From: Todiramphus chloris collaris
Taxonomy: Eukaryota; Chordata; Aves; Coraciiformes; Alcedinidae
Assembly: GCA_025345505.1 (NCBI GenBank)
Contig: JANVCC010000040.1
Coordinates: forward strand, 6,738,073 to 6,802,072
DNA: 64,000 nt
Reading direction: 5' to 3'
Shown: in pieces, positions 49,058-62,494 of the stretch
Numbering within the stretch: the first letter of the stretch is position 1
Layout of the letters: each line of letters begins with the position of its first letter
Program-made: the position numbers and the translations under genes
Notes under the pieces: model-generated
Databases searched by the model: none
What the model was told of the DNA's origin: nothing
The model's input: only the letters and a program-made list of their open reading frames with translations

Positions 49058-52000
49058 CAGATAGATGCTGCCTGTCAGCCCTGCCTTTGAGTGAGAATAG
49101 CTCTGGATGGAACTTCAGGGACCTGCAGTCTCTTGGAGGTCCAGCTGTCCCATTTCCTTGGGCACAGGTTGCTCCCTGTACGGGGGAGGCAAATGCAGCC
49201 TTTGTCATGTAGCTTGTTATGCCCATCTGCTTGGGTAAGAGCTGCTCTGTTGACACAGGTTTTTTTGGAGCACAGGTTTCATTGAGAGTGCTGGTAAAGG
49301 CAGCTGAAGGAAGCATGCTAGAGCCAGGAAACTGGACTTTGGGCACCGGGGCAAGTTCTGGAGGCAGGAAGGCTCCAGCCAGGCATGTCCTTGAGAGCGG
49401 TCTTTGTGACAAGGTGAAGTAAAGAAGAGAAGAGGCTTTTTGCAGCCTTTGGCATCATTCCTGGTTCTGCAAGAAATCCCACAACGACCTTTCATCCTGA
49501 CCTCTGCCAAAGCGTATTTAGCACAGGGCTGTGGGTCATTGCTTGCCAGCAGCTGGTACAAAACACTCGTGGGTGGAGGAAGCTGTATTCTTGTGTCATT
49601 GTAGATTTTGTTTTAAAGCAACATTTCTTAAACTTTGAATGTCAGAGGGAGCTTTGCTGGTGTAGCTTTGTGGTGCCTCTGTCTTCTGCTGCTTGGTTGT
49701 TGCCTGGCTGAAGTACTGGGTTGGACAAGAGTAGTCTGGATTGTGTTGGAGCTGCAAGAAGAGGGGTAGTTGTGCCTTGCTCCGCTTTTGAGAGCCGTGA
49801 TGAGCAGCCATGATACTGCTGAGCTCTGCAGGGGGAAGAAACAGAGCAGGCAGCATGAAGCAATATGTCTTTGCAGAAGAAGGCAGGGTCTTGCATAAAA
49901 TACCACTGTGGTGCCCAGGGAAGCACTACCACAAAGTCTGGCTGCCTGTCCTGTCTGCATTGGAGCTTGAACCTGTGGCAGGGAGCTCCACTGCTGTGCG
50001 GTGGTTACCTGTGTTTGTAAACCTGCCTCCAAATGGGGAAATGATGTATTTTCCTTGTCAGCAACTTCATCAGAAGCAGGTTGTTTTGTGAAGCTTCTGC
50101 AGGAGGTAGGTTTCTCAGGTGAGAGTGGAATTTCTGTCCAGAGGAGATCTGCTGTGTTTTGAATGGGCGTCTTGCCTTTCCCACTCTGTCTCTGCAGCTA
50201 GCCAGACTGGGGGGAAAAAAATGTTTCGAGTGGAAGTTCAGACCTTTCCCTTTGAGACCTAAGCCTTGTAATACCTGCTTTCATCCTTCTGTTACTCCCA
50301 GCTCAGAGAATTGCAGTGCCCAGCAAGCCTCCTTGTTACTGCTTCCTCCTAAAGCAACCTCTGCTTCTGCTTCCCTGCATGTGAGACCAGTCCAGCAGCC
50401 AGAAAACCCAAACAGAATGGTTTTCCCTGGTCTGGGGAGCTGCTGGAGCTCAGGAGAAGAAAAGAAACAGGGCTGGGGGCTGCAGCATTTTGCTGGTTTC
50501 CAGTAGAATGATCACACATGAAAAATATCTCCACAGAATGGCTTTTGCTTTTCCTCTGAGGAGGAAGGATGCCAGGGGCCCAGCAGCCACAGTCATGGGA
50601 AGATGATGCTGGCAGCCTGCAGGGATTTGCTTGTGTCTGATGTGATCCTTGTGGGGAGGAGGCTTCCTGAGAATGTTGCATGCTGGGGTAAGGAAAACCC
50701 TGTTCTCCTGAGGGCTGGGCCGAGCCTCTGCCAGGGATGGTGGGATGGGAATTGATGGGCTGCCGAGCCCACGGCTTTGTGGGGCTTGCTGACAAAAGCA
50801 AACCTCCAGCGGTGCCAGCCCCCTCACTGCACAGGATTCACATCCTCTGCTGTTGTATATTCAGCTGTTTGGTGATTTTTAAAGCAGGAATGATTTCCTG
50901 TGGCAGTGCAGTGATAGCTGCGGTGCTGGTGGCTCTGGTGGTGATGCACATCTTCCTGGGTGACAGCAGAAAACAGCCTGGGCACAGCTACGCATTGTCA
51001 ACTTGCTCCCAAGCCGCAGCTCAGCTATTTAAGTACCGCCCTGCTTTCGTCTTTGCCTGGGAGTCTTCCCTGCCCACTCGCTCTCTCATTCTCTCCTTTT
51101 TGCTGAGTTGTCATAAAAATGTAGAGACCTAAAGGTCTCAGCGTCCCACTCGCAACCAGCAACACCCACAGGCAACCATGGCATGTCAGCCTCTGCTGGT
51201 AGCTGGACACAGAAACGGTGAGGTATAGCCATGGTTCATGTCTGGCCCTTAACCCCTGGGCTGTGAAATATGGCTGGATTAGCTCAGAAACTGTTGATTG
51301 GCAAAAAGAGAAGTGTTTTCTGGTGGTGTGGTGGTTTCTTCTGGAATTTGTGGTAGTCATGTTTTCTTGACGTTTCTAAGACAAGTCTTTGTCTATGGTC
51401 CTTTCTCTCCTCCCCTGGTGTTTTTGTTGAAACATGAGATTTTTTTTTTTTTCCATTGCAAATATCACCCTTCAGAATGTGTACAGAAAAAAACAAACCA
51501 GGACTGGGAACAGTTACCTGGTCCAGGATCCTGTCCCTAGGGTGACAGCTCAGTCCCAGCAGCTCTTTGCAGAAATGAGGCTGTTCTTTCATCCTGAACA
51601 AACCTCTGACCGCAGCAATGGGCTTGGATGCTTCAGAAACCCTCCCCTCTTGCTGGGTCTTATTTGCTACTGAATTCGTGGCTGGTCTGTGCTTCTGCCA
51701 GCTGGAAATAGTTCAGTTCCTCTTCCCAGCTGCTATTTGAAAACAGCTCCCATGACCCCTCTGCTGCTATCTCTCTGGTGGGGTGCACACCTTGGGTAAA
51801 AAAATTCTTGATAAAACTTTGAGAATTGGGAATAGTAGAGGCTTTTGTTGTCTCCTTCCAGCTGGAAGAATATGGGGCTGCTGTGAGTGCGAGTTCTGCC
51901 AGTCAGCAAGGTGGTCAATGCAGTTGGCTCAGGTTTGAGTGTTTCATGCAGGGGCACACAGGGGACCTCCCATGTGTGCCATGGTACAAGGTGAAAACCT

Positions 52001-53834
52001 TACAATTTGGGGTCTGAAGTGCAAGAAAATGGGGGCTGGTATTTCAGGCTGCTGCAGAGCTGCACAGGGAAAAGATGACACATGAGAGGATGGCTTGTCC
52101 CCACCTTTCCCAACCCACACCTGGGTTCATCCTAGTGAAGGACATGGATGGCCATCAAGACACTCAGTGCAAGATTGCTTTGCTAACCAGCTCTTTCCAG
52201 AGCCCTGGGTTTGGGTGTGTGGTGACCAGATACCAGAGAGAAAGAGGCTCAGGTCCCCAGCCTGTCTGTGACACTGTCCTCATTTGCTGCCAGGCTGGCC
52301 AGGCAGGTAGCATGGCCGTGGGTGGCAGCATTTCCCTGCAGTGGAAGTGGGCTCCATCCTGCCCACCAGCAGGTCTGCTTCAGCTGTTTTCCCCATCCTG
52401 TTTCTGGGGGAGGATTTTTTACCATCTGTGATGCTGCTGCCCAGTGCCAGGACCCATGTCACAGAAACTACTCCAGGTCTTCTGCAGCTTCCTGTCAGCT
52501 GCTATGGGCTCCAGAAATAACCACTGCTCAGCCTGTCCTGCGCCATGGCTGGGCAGCTCTGGCTGGCACCACCTCCAGCAGCTTGGGACAGGGGGACCAT
52601 GGACTGTGGGGGGCTTAGGGGCACCCAAAGAGCAGGGTGGTGAGACCTATCAACAGATACAGCTCCCAAAACCAGAGTGCTGCCAAAGCCCCATGTAATT
52701 ACCTGCCGCCCAGCCAGTGTTAATTGCCGCTCTGGTTGCGGGCGCTGCCAGGTGGCAGTTGTCATCTGGAAAGTCCCTGCTGCTCCCTGGCAGGCAGGTC
52801 ATCTAAACCAGTGATCAGCCTGGCTCACTCATGGCATGAGCATTAGTCTGAGGTTGAGATAGTTTCGGGTACAGGCTACCCCCCTTCCCCTTTCAGAATG
52901 ACCCCCCTCGGCCCCTTCCTGCTCACAAGCACCCAGGTGCCTTGGCTGTGTGGAAGAACACTTGGGGGTGCCCGTGGGTGCAGCACCCCAGCTCCTGCTG
53001 GCATTGCCAGCTGGCAGCAAGAGGGATATTTTTGATAAACTATTCTGGAATTCACAGCAGCTGCTTTATCACCCTCAGGAGGTGGGTGAAACCTGGAGTC
53101 AGGATCATCCTGGCCCAGGCCAGACCTCGGCAAGGGCGAGGCCTCAGGCCACCCACAAATGCAAGGAAGAAGCGAATAGCATGCTGCGTGCGGGTGTTTC
53201 CTCCCCCTGTACTTTGGTCCCGGCCCAGCACATGCCTGGCCGTTCCCTGTGCCCTGGTTCGCAGAGCTGTGCCATTGGCAGCTGGTTTTTCTGGCTGAGC
53301 TGGAGGGCAGAGCAGGTCCCTGCCTGGCTGCTGGGGCTCATCTCCCCCTGGTGCTGCCCCAACCACCTGCCAGCTGCATGTTAAGACTTGTGGAGCTGCA
53401 GACACTGCCCCCTCTCAAACAGCCCCCCACAACCTGTTCTACCCCCTAAAAATCCTGTGGTGAGCAGAATGTCGTAGTGACTGCTCAGGTCTGCACTGCT
53501 ATGGGTGGTCCTGGTCCTGGCCTGGGTCTTCATCCCTCCTGGGATGCAGCAGCAGGTGGCTGTGACCTCCCTGGGGACTCTGCACCCCAGAGGGGTGAGA
53601 GACAGCCTGGAGCAGGGCTGCTGGTGATGCCTCCTCTCATGACACTTCTCATGGCCGTGAGTCACCCTGACACGTTCCCCCCAAGCTGGGCTGGAGGGGG
53701 GAAGTACCTTCACCTGGGACACTTCTTTGCTGGCTGGCGAGCAGTGGGGCAGCGCTGGACACAGCGGGTACTGGGGACTGCGGTGCTGTCTGGAGCTGGG
53801 GGAGGGTGACGCTGTGCCCCATTGCCTTTCAGGG

Positions 53835-53861
53835 ATGCCTGGCTGGAAGGTAGGCGACTGA
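53835..53861 (+). promoter_or_regulatory. TNIP1: Short upstream ORF abutting the TNIP1 start
   Basis: Two bases after the exon 2 acceptor an ATG opens an eight-codon frame (MPGWKVGD) that ends with TGA at 53859-53861, directly followed by the ATG at 53862 (TGAATG). It may modulate initiation at the main start; that is inference. Confidence 0.5.
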
Positions 53862-56800
53862 ATGGAGGGCATGGAAGGGAGAGGACCCTACCGCATCTAT
53901 GACCCTGGTGGGGGCTCGGAGGAGAATGGAGCCACGGCCTTTGAGCGGCTGGTGGAGGAGAACACCCGGCTGAAGGAGAAGATGCAGGGGATCAAGTCCA
54001 TTGGTAACTTCTGGGGGGTGAGGTTCACCTTTGGGGCATCCCAGCCTCTGCACACCAAGCCTGGGGGGTCCTTGCTCTATTTGGGAAAGGTGCTGTAGAA
54101 GCTGAAGGTGTCTGTACTGAGGCAGCAGTGAAGGCCTCCTGTTCTGAGGGGCTGAGCAGGATGTCTGGGCTTTTTCACACAGGGCGTGCAGAGGGAGCAA
54201 GGCTTTTGCTGAAATTCTGAGGTGCTTTACAGTAGGATAAATGTCTGGGGAGAAAAAGGCGAGTGATAGAACAACGATGTCAGCTCTGGAGTCCTGCAGT
54301 GGCAGGTCACAGATGCCAGGATCTCTTCTGCTTTTGATGAAATCCCCCACCTTCCATGACCCCTGTCAGATCAGGGCTTTTCCTAGGGGCTTCTCAAAGA
54401 CCCTGGCATTGTGTGCTCCCTGCAGCTCCAGCTGAGTCGTTCCACCCCTTTCTTCTTCTTGGCCACCTTCCCCCACCCACCCCCAGTTTTACTTTTGGTC
54501 TCCTGACCCAGCTTCTGCTTTTGAGTCCTGCTTCTTTAGCTGAATTTCCACCTGCCTCATGATTCCCATTGTGTCACCATGCCCTTACCTGGGACCAGGA
54601 CCCACTGGTGTGGAAGTAGCCACCTGGGGTGGGGAGAGGATTGTGTTGCCAGTGCCAGACCCCAGAGCAGCCACGCTGGACCCCTGGGTCCACCTCTGAG
54701 GATTAAATTAATCTCCTCTGGGATCTAGAGGAGATATCTTGAGAGATGTGGTGCTGTAACCAGTCCTCTGTGTGTCAGTGTTGGGGACTCTGTAGCCAGT
54801 GAGCCAGTGGTATGGCTTTACCATTGAATTTGGACAAGAAAAGTAATTTCTGGATGAAGAAGGACCATGCTGGGCACTTCCCCACCCGAGCAAGGGGCTT
54901 GGTGTTGGTGGATGGGGCTGTTGCAGGGCAAGCACTCAGGAAAGGAGGCTGAGCATCCTTCTGTTGCCCACAACAGGAGAGCTGCTGGAGGAGTCCCAGG
55001 TGGAGGCAACCAAGCTGCGGCAGAAGGCGGAGGACCTCGTGAAAGACAACAAAATGCTGATCGCATCATCTTCCTTGGAGGACCTGGTGGAAACTGGAGG
55101 TAGGAGATGGAAGGCTTGCTGCGGAGGGATAACCTGATGGCTCAGGATCCTGACCTCAGGGGAAGGGAGAGAGGGTGTGAAGGAGACTTTTACAAAGGTT
55201 TCTTGCAACCCTGTCATCTCTGGAGTGTAACAAACCACTGCTGTCCTCCCTTCTTCTGGAGGGAGTTTTCTGTCCTGTCCCCATAGCTGGGGTAGAAACC
55301 ATCCATCAGTGCCTGACCTTGCGGGGTGTCTGCTCTGTTCATCTGTTAGTCCCTGCCCTCCAAAAGGCTCATGACTACCTCCTCTCCCCTCTCCACAGCC
55401 ATCGGCCCCGATCCCAGCTCCACACGGGCTGCCCCGGGCAGCGCCCAGCCAGAGGTGGAACCACGGAAATCTCCTCTGAGTGTGAGTCTGGTGAATGTGA
55501 GAGCTGGTGCTGGCGCAGCTGGAGGGAGAGGCTCCCCATCTAGTTAAAGCACAGAGGCAGCATTTAGCCTCTAGAAATGGGGATGAATCTGACAGCAGGG
55601 GTCCTGCTGTGCTTCCACCCGGCGGTCCCTGCCTCTGCACACTGGGCAGCCTGGGTTTCCATTGCCCAGGGACACCTGACCTGGCTGCCTCCCCTTGCAG
55701 GGATCGTCCTCAGAGTTTGAGATCGTGGCTGTGGAAGCACAGAGGTTTCCTCAGGAGAGCGGCAGAGTGGTGAGTGGTGCCGTGGGATTGGATTTGGTCG
55801 GCGGCAGATAGAGGGACAAGCTGGTTGGTGCGATGGTGGCTCCAGGGGTGTGGGAGTCTGTGTGATGTGCCTGGTGGCATAGCTGCTGGCAGGTTCAGGC
55901 AGGGTTGGGGGACCCGTGTCAAGGTGGCCCTGGGGCAAAGTGCAGAGGAGGGATAAACTGCACCCAGATGTTCCCAGGGGAGCAGAGCCAGCCCCTCCAG
56001 CCTCCACCATCAATGAAGATGAGGGGGTCTGGCTGGTCTGCAGGCAGGAGGGAACCACACAGCCCCATGGCTGGTCCCTTCCCATGTTTCACTGGGGCTG
56101 GAGGTCTTGGGACTGGTGGCACATGCGCCCCATATGTACCCCTTCTGTCACCTGGCCAAGATGGGGAGAGAGGCTCACAAGTACAAGTGGCCCAGCTGGG
56201 CTGCCTGGGCACAGGGCCCGCAAAGCAGCCCCAGCCAGACAGGGACACAGGTGCCTCCAGATACCACCTAGGCTCTCCCAGGCATTCCAGCTGGACTCAG
56301 GTCCTCACTGCTTGCCCTTGCTGGCAGGAACTGGCCACACTGTGCTACACACACCCCCTCCCATGGCAGTTTTGGGGCTGTACACCCTGGGGGCAGGTCA
56401 CTGGGGACACACTGGGCTCCTGGCCACCTGCAGTGCTGCCTGGGGCATTCCCACTGGCATTGGGCTGAGTCAGCGGGACTGGCAGTGGAGAGGGCGAAGG
56501 TGTGCCAGGGATTCCTCACTTCCTTCTCAGAGTGCTGGGATGGGCTCTCTTGTGCTGGCAGTGTCTCCTAGGTGATGGAGGAGTTTACCAGCCACACCAG
56601 GGGAGAATGAGTCTCTTGGGGACACCCCTTATGTGTGGGTGGAGGTTCATCCTGATGCTGGTGGGTGTTCCTTGACCTAGGCTCTCCCGGCCACTGTTTA
56701 AATCCCAAACATCACTGTCTTGGCCATCAGCTGCCAAAGAGCCCAAGTTCCCAGTACCTGGCATGATGTGGTGGCAGGGGAGCCACAGAGGGAGGACAGG

Positions 56801-59800
56801 AGGAAGAACAAGATGGGGATGGGGTTAAGACCACCCCTCATGTGGCAAACCTCAGCTCCTGGCACAGACCAGGGCATATGCAGAAGGGACAGTCTCAGGA
56901 GCTGGGTTTTCTAGTCTTGATGCCAATGGGAAGAGCTCAGATGGAAAAGGGACCAGAGGTCGAGATGCCTCTGATGCTGTCAGCGAGCAAGGAGCGTGGT
57001 CTGCTTAGACTGCTGAGGGCATGGGGAATCCATGGGCTGGGAGAGCTGCTGCTGTAATGTACTTCTTCACCCAACAACTTGGTGTCCCACGTCCAGCAGT
57101 TGGGAATCAAATCTTTACAAAGCTGACAATTTTTCAGCTTGCCAAATGCTGTTGCAGAGTGGCTCAGTGCTGGCCCAGCTCCCTACCACAGCTCTGGATG
57201 AGAGACGAGGCTGACCTGCCCTGAGAGGGAACTTTGTGATGCTCCTTGAACTGATCTGACCATGCTTCATCCCCTCCCCATCCCCAGGACTTGGATCAGC
57301 TGCCGAACGAGGATGCCAACCTGCTGCCCCAACTGCAGCAGCTGGAGAGCACGCTGAGCGGCTGCGCCAAGGAGGCCAGCAAAGACCAGGTCTTCATGCG
57401 TATGGGCTACATGGCCTCTGAGCTCAAGCGTCTGGCCTCTAAGGTGCACAAGAATGAGCAGAGAACATCGTTCCTGCAGGTGAGCAAGAGCTGGCTGTGC
57501 CCTTCATGAAGGTTTTCCCTTTGGTTGGTTGGTTTGTTTGTTCTGTTTTCCACCAAGCCCCTCCTGTACACCCTGAGGTACACACCTCCATGCCAGGGTT
57601 TGGTGGGAGGTGGGTGGCCTGGCAGGCTCCTGGGGATGGCCACAGTCCTCCTCATGCTGCTAGTGTCTGCTCCCCAGACGCTGTGTGAGACACTGCACAG
57701 TGAGAATAAGGAGCTGCGAACCAAGCTGGAGCGGGACCTGGAGCAAAGAAACCAGGCACTGGAGAAGCTCAGGTGAGGATGGGCAATGAGGAGGGGGCAT
57801 GGGGCTGTCCTGTGTCCTTCTTCCCACTGACCTGTCCCTCCCTACCTGCAGATGTGAGAACCAGGAGCTCCGGAGGATGGTGACGCTAGGCAGCCAGGAC
57901 AGCGGAAAGAGGGAAGCCGTGGAACAGCAGCAGGTGAGGAGGCAGAATCACCCTTGGAGAGGGCTGGGAAGGAGGAAGGGAGCCTACTGACACACCAGCA
58001 AAGGTGGCCTTATTTTAATCAAACCTCCAGTTTGTCCCAGTATGACAAGCAGGACTTCTCAGGGTCTCAAAGGGATGGGGGAGGCTGTGGGAGGGAAACT
58101 GGCTCGAGTTTAGCTGGCCTCGGGCACAGCCTCCGCAGAAGCCCTGAGGGTCGTCCCGTCCATCCCATCCCCCCCTTCCCCCCCACCCCCCCCACCCCGT
58201 ACGCGTCCAGCAGAGCGGGGCCACTGTGGAGAAGGTGCCTGGCAGAGGAGAGCTGGAGGCCAAGGAGAAGAAGGTGAAGATCCTGGAGCACCAGCGCAGG
58301 GAGGTGAGGACCAGGCTGGGAGGGAGGCACTGCCACGGATGGGGGGAGTGGGCAGTGGGAGCACGGGCAGACTGGGGCAGGGCTGCGGAGCTGCAGGGAA
58401 GTGCTGCTGGAGCTGGGATCTCCATCCACCTGGTCCTCGAGATGCTTTTGTGATGGGAGGCTGCTGGGGACTGCCACGGCTGGCTCAGGGTCGGGCTTGG
58501 TCTCCCATTCAGCCCTCCCTCTCTCCCCGCAGCTGCTGGAGGTGAATAAGCAATGGGACCAGCACTTCCGAGCCATGAAGCAGAAGTATGAGCAGAAGGT
58601 AGGGCTGGGTGCTTGGGAGACACAGCTCTGCTGGGTGGGACTTGGAGGAGACTGGGTGTGGGGGAAGGTTTTGGGTCTTTCTTTGCTTCCTTCCCCCCCC
58701 AAGGTGGGTCCTTCCAGGCAGGCGAATGTCCTCATTCTCTCCTGACAGGTCACAGATCTGCACCAGGAGCTGGCCGAGGCCCGCAGGGCACTGACGGAGT
58801 TGGAGACAGAGCGGGAGCAAAAGCAACGGGATTTTGACCGCAAACTGCTCCTGGCAAAGTCCAGGATCGAAACAGAGGAGGCAAGTCCCTCGAGAAGGGT
58901 GGTGGGAACTGCTGGCCTTGTCACCCTGCACTGTCTGATGTCCCTCTGGGTTCTGCAGGCAGAGAAGGAGAGACTGGCCATGGAGGTGAGGGACCTGCAG
59001 CAGAGGATGCGGTTCCTGCAGGAGCAGCTGGCTCCGGTCACCAGGCAGCGGGAATACCAGGAGAAGGAGATCCAGAGGCTGAACAAGGTGGGAGCCAGGG
59101 CACAACCCTTCCTTGCAAAATGTCTTTTATGTTTTTCAACCTCTTCTCTCTCAAATGAAAACTGACCCTGATCAACCCCGTCCTGCCCAGCTCCTTGCCC
59201 AGGTAGGACCTTGTGTCTGACAAGGCCCACCACATCCCGCTTGGCTCCCGGGAAAGGGTGTTCAGGGGGGTTTGTAGTCCATCTTGTTCTTGTCCCTTCT
59301 TGTGCCCAGCTCTTCCTGCTTCCTGTGCTCGACATCTGCCCATGGTCCTCCAGAGACCTTGTGAGCACAGCAGCTTGAACTGACCCCCTCTGTGCTGCTC
59401 CTCTTCCTCTCTAGGCACTAGAGGAGGCCCTGAATGTCCAGGCTTCTCCACCCCCCATCTTTGCCAGCACCATGGAACCAGCAGGGAAGGTGCCACAGCA
59501 GGAGCTGCTGACCCAGAATGAGCTACTCAAGCAGCAGGTAGGAAAGGAAATAAAGCTACTGGGGGCAGGGAGGGAGCTACATGCCCTGGATCTCCTTGGC
59601 GCAGAGCTTGGTGTGGCCAGGAGCTGCACCGGTGGATGTTAGTGCTGTGGTGTTGGGGAGCTGGGGACCGAGTTCAGCATCCCCCCAGGCCTTCAGCTGG
59701 AAGGACTGCAGCCCTAGGCCATCATGCCAACCCATGTACCTAGGGCTTGATGTAGCTAGTGGGGTCAGACATTGCAACACAGTGAGGGGGGGTGCTTAGG

Positions 59801-61437
59801 AGAGGTGACTGCCCTCAGCCAGGCACACCCACATCCCGCTCTCCTGACAGGTGAAAATTTTTGAGGAGGACTTCCAGCGGGAGCGGAGTGACAGGGAAAG
59901 GATGAATGAGGAGAAGGAAGAGCTGAAGCAGCAGCTGGAAAAGCTGCAGAAGCAGTTGGTCCTTTCCAACAACCAGGTGAGTGATGCTGGGAGCCACTGG
60001 AGGCATTCTGGGAGCCCTGTGCTTGCCCCAGGTATGTCAGAGGTGCTTGTCCTTGGTGTCACAGCCCCTGTATCCATTTCAGAGCAGGGGTTGAGGGGGA
60101 AACGGAAAGGCCAGAGAGGTGGTTTTTCTGCTGCCTGTCCCTGCCACAGCATCTCCCTTCACTGGTCTCTTCCTTCTGTCCCTCTCCTGGGGATCTCTTG
60201 GGGGAGGACTGGTATAGGAATTCCCACAGAGCATTGCAGCAACCCTCACCCCATGGATATGGGTGTGTCTGGGTGGGCTCTGCACTAAACCCCCTTGCTC
60301 CCAGCTGCGAGCCTCCAAGGATGACTGCCAGAGGGAGAAGGAGGAGAAAGAGAAGCTGAAGAAGATGCTGAAACAGCACAAACAGGTGGGGATGAGGGAA
60401 AACCCCTTCTTGGGCAGAGGGGCTGGGACCAGGTCTGCAGACCTCTTGTCTCCTGGTAGAGAGGCAGCTCTGAGCTGGGTGAGGGGGGGTGGTGGTGGTG
60501 GGCTACCCTTGGGGCTCTTCCCAGCATGTCCCTTTGCTCCTCACAGGCTTCTGGAGAGAGACTGCACCCCGAGCCGCTGCCAGGGCCGCTGGGCCCCACC
60601 TGTCCCATGTACCCGTACCAGTACAGTCCCCCTGTCACTCACCCCATGTACCATGGCTTCGACGAGTGGCAGCAGATCCGATACCCGCCAGCAATGCCAG
60701 GCGAGCACACACCGGGACAAAACTTCCACCACTTTCCCCCAGTGAGTGTCTACCTGTGAAAGCATGAGGGGGAGCAGAGGTTCTGGTGGCTTCTCCCAGG
60801 GCCATTGAGTAACTGAGCAGGGAGCTGACTGCACATGCCCTGTTGTCACAGGAATGTTGAGCCCTCTTCCTCCCCGCTCCTCCTCACACCTCTGCAATGG
60901 AACAGGGACTTCAGCCTCATGATTCACATCCCTGGTAACTTGCTGTTTCTGTTCCATCTCCTCCCACAGCCTGAGTATCCCTGGCGCCCACCCTGCGCCA
61001 TGGCTCGCAGCCAGAATGCCCAGGCGGTGGCTGGGGTGAAGCCAGTCCCCAAGGACTTGGGTAAGGCTCGCTGGGGGAAGCACCCCTGTCCTTCACCCTG
61101 AGACCCTGGGAGCTTGGCTGAACACTTTGGGAAGGGTTGGGGGGCACAGCTTGCCAGGCAGTGGCGATTTCCCTTCAGCCCTTGCCTTTGATCAGCTGAA
61201 GGGATGATTCTGCTGCAGGAATGATCCTGCTGTATCTCCACCAGCCTCCCTGCAGCATCTGAGGGCAGGTGCAAGCCTGAGCCTCAGCAGCCCAGGCTTA
61301 CAACAGTCAGTGGGGGGGCTAATGGCTATCCTAGGGCTGGCATCCTCCCCTGGGGCTCGTCTGGGCACGAAGAGCATGCTCACCCCATGCTGCCCCTCTC
61401 TTGTCTCTCAGAACAGGCAGGTCCCGGACTGCCCTAA
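53862..61437 (+). CDS. TNIP1: TNFAIP3-interacting protein 1 (ABIN-1), complete, 17 coding exons
   Basis: Coding exons: 53862-54003 (exon from 53833), 54977-55099, 55399-55481, 55701-55769, 57288-57479, 57678-57772, 57852-57933, 58211-58303, 58533-58598, 58749-58880, 58959-59087, 59415-59537, 59851-59976, 60305-60385, 60547-60741, 60970-61060 and 61412-61437 (TAA). Phases agree and give 615 residues, or 612 from the second ATG at 53871, which matches the human start MEGRGPYRIYDPG and has the better context. Human has 636. ABIN-1 binds A20 and Met1/Lys63 ubiquitin chains and dampens NF-kappaB and cell death. Conserved blocks are SSEFE, RLASKVHKNEQRTS, LLEVNKQWDQHFR, EREQKQRDFDRKLLLAKS, TRQREYQEKEIQRLNK and the UBAN ubiquitin-binding segment of exon 59851-59976 (residues 444-485), with KIFEEDFQRERSDRERM intact. 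The C-terminus is Pro/Tyr-rich (PYQYSPPV, PEYPWRPPC), as in human. The intron after 58880 has a GC donor. Confidence 0.97.
58881..58958 (+). other. TNIP1: GC-AG intron of TNIP1
   Basis: The exon ends ACAGAGGAG and the intron begins GCAAGT, the classic strong GC-donor consensus (AG/GCAAGT); it ends TTCTGCAG. The join gives IETEEAEKERL, which aligns with human IEMEETDKEQL without a gap. No GT donor in the right phase gives that alignment. The intron is only 78 bp. Confidence 0.88.
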
Positions 61438-62490
61438 CGCCAAGAACAGCCTGCGCTGCGATACCGCTGGAAGAGGAGTAGGGTGTGTGTGAGTGCCCGT
61501 GTGTATATATCTAGGAGCTTCCTCCAGCTGCCTAGCCCCGTGTGCGGACATGCAGAGGCCGTGGCCCGGAGCGGCTCGGCAGCGCATCCCTGCCAGGACA
61601 GTGAAGGAGGGATTGGAGGTGCTGTGGTGGTGGTGGCCAACGCAGGGGCAGTCCCCTGCGGCCATTCCCTTCCCCACAAGGCATCAGGCCTGGCATTGCT
61701 GTGGACCCGAGCCAGGTCTTCAGGGAAGAGGAGGCGGCATTTCCTACGAGTGTGCCAGGAGCTGCCCCGGTTCAGGGGCTTCAGTTCAGCCCCTGGAGAA
61801 GCGGTGACAGGGGCGAGTCTCCCAGCAAGGGGGGGGATCCTATGCTCGCAGGCAGTGCCTGCTGCAGCCACGGCCCGGGCTGAGGGTGGTTGGTGTCTTT
61901 GTATTTATTTAAGGACTAAAGTGTAGCTGAGTCTCTCTGCTTTTTATCACAAAAGCTGCTTCCTCTGGGGCGACCTCTGGGAGGGGATGGGGACAGATGC
62001 CCTGTGCTTAAGCATAGCCTATGGGGCCCTTAACCCTCTCTAGGATCTACTACCCTGAGTGCATGACCCTCACCTTCCTCTGAGCACTGGGCTCAGCCCC
62101 TCACCCTCCCTTGTGCCCCCCACCTTTGCCAGGGCAGGGCCACCCCAGCTCTGCCTTTCTATGCAGCAAGGACCTTGGAGCTAATCTTGGTCCAGGAAGA
62201 CAAGTCGGGAGAGGGAAACAAAAAACCAACAGCACTGACTGTCACGTACATGACAGGAGGCACAGTGACCACTATGCTTCTCCCTGGGAGCTGCCCCCCT
62301 GTGCTCTGCACTGACTGCCACACCCTGCCTCCCCCCTCCCCAAACCCATGTTTGCAGTTGCCCTAAAAAAGCCCCAGAAATCGAGTTTCCCCAGCTGTGA
62401 GCCATGCCTTTCCTCTTGGCAGCCCTAGGCTGGATGCTGTGCCCCCCCATCCCCCCACCCTGGCCAAGAAGGGGGGCTGTGCTTTTGCAG
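61438..62490 (+). other. TNIP1: TNIP1 3'UTR and TNIP1-GPX3 convergent interval
   Basis: No AATAAA or ATTAAA was seen on the plus strand. The best end candidate is the weak variant ACTAAA at 61915-61920, directly after a TATTTATTTA AU-rich element at 61902-61911, giving a 3'UTR near 500 nt. The rest up to the GPX3 poly(A) site is unremarkable. Confidence 0.5.
61902..61920 (+). terminator. TNIP1: AU-rich element and weak poly(A) signal of TNIP1
   Basis: TATTTATTTA, with two overlapping ATTTA pentamers, is followed within four bases by ACTAAA, a rare variant poly(A) hexamer. A canonical signal is missing nearby. The call is tentative. Confidence 0.4.
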
Positions 62491-62494
62491 AGCC

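Noticed and set aside
58067-59368. 433-codon minus-strand open frame
   Set aside because: It is antisense to TNIP1 coiled-coil exons and their introns; it is a composition shadow with no family motif.
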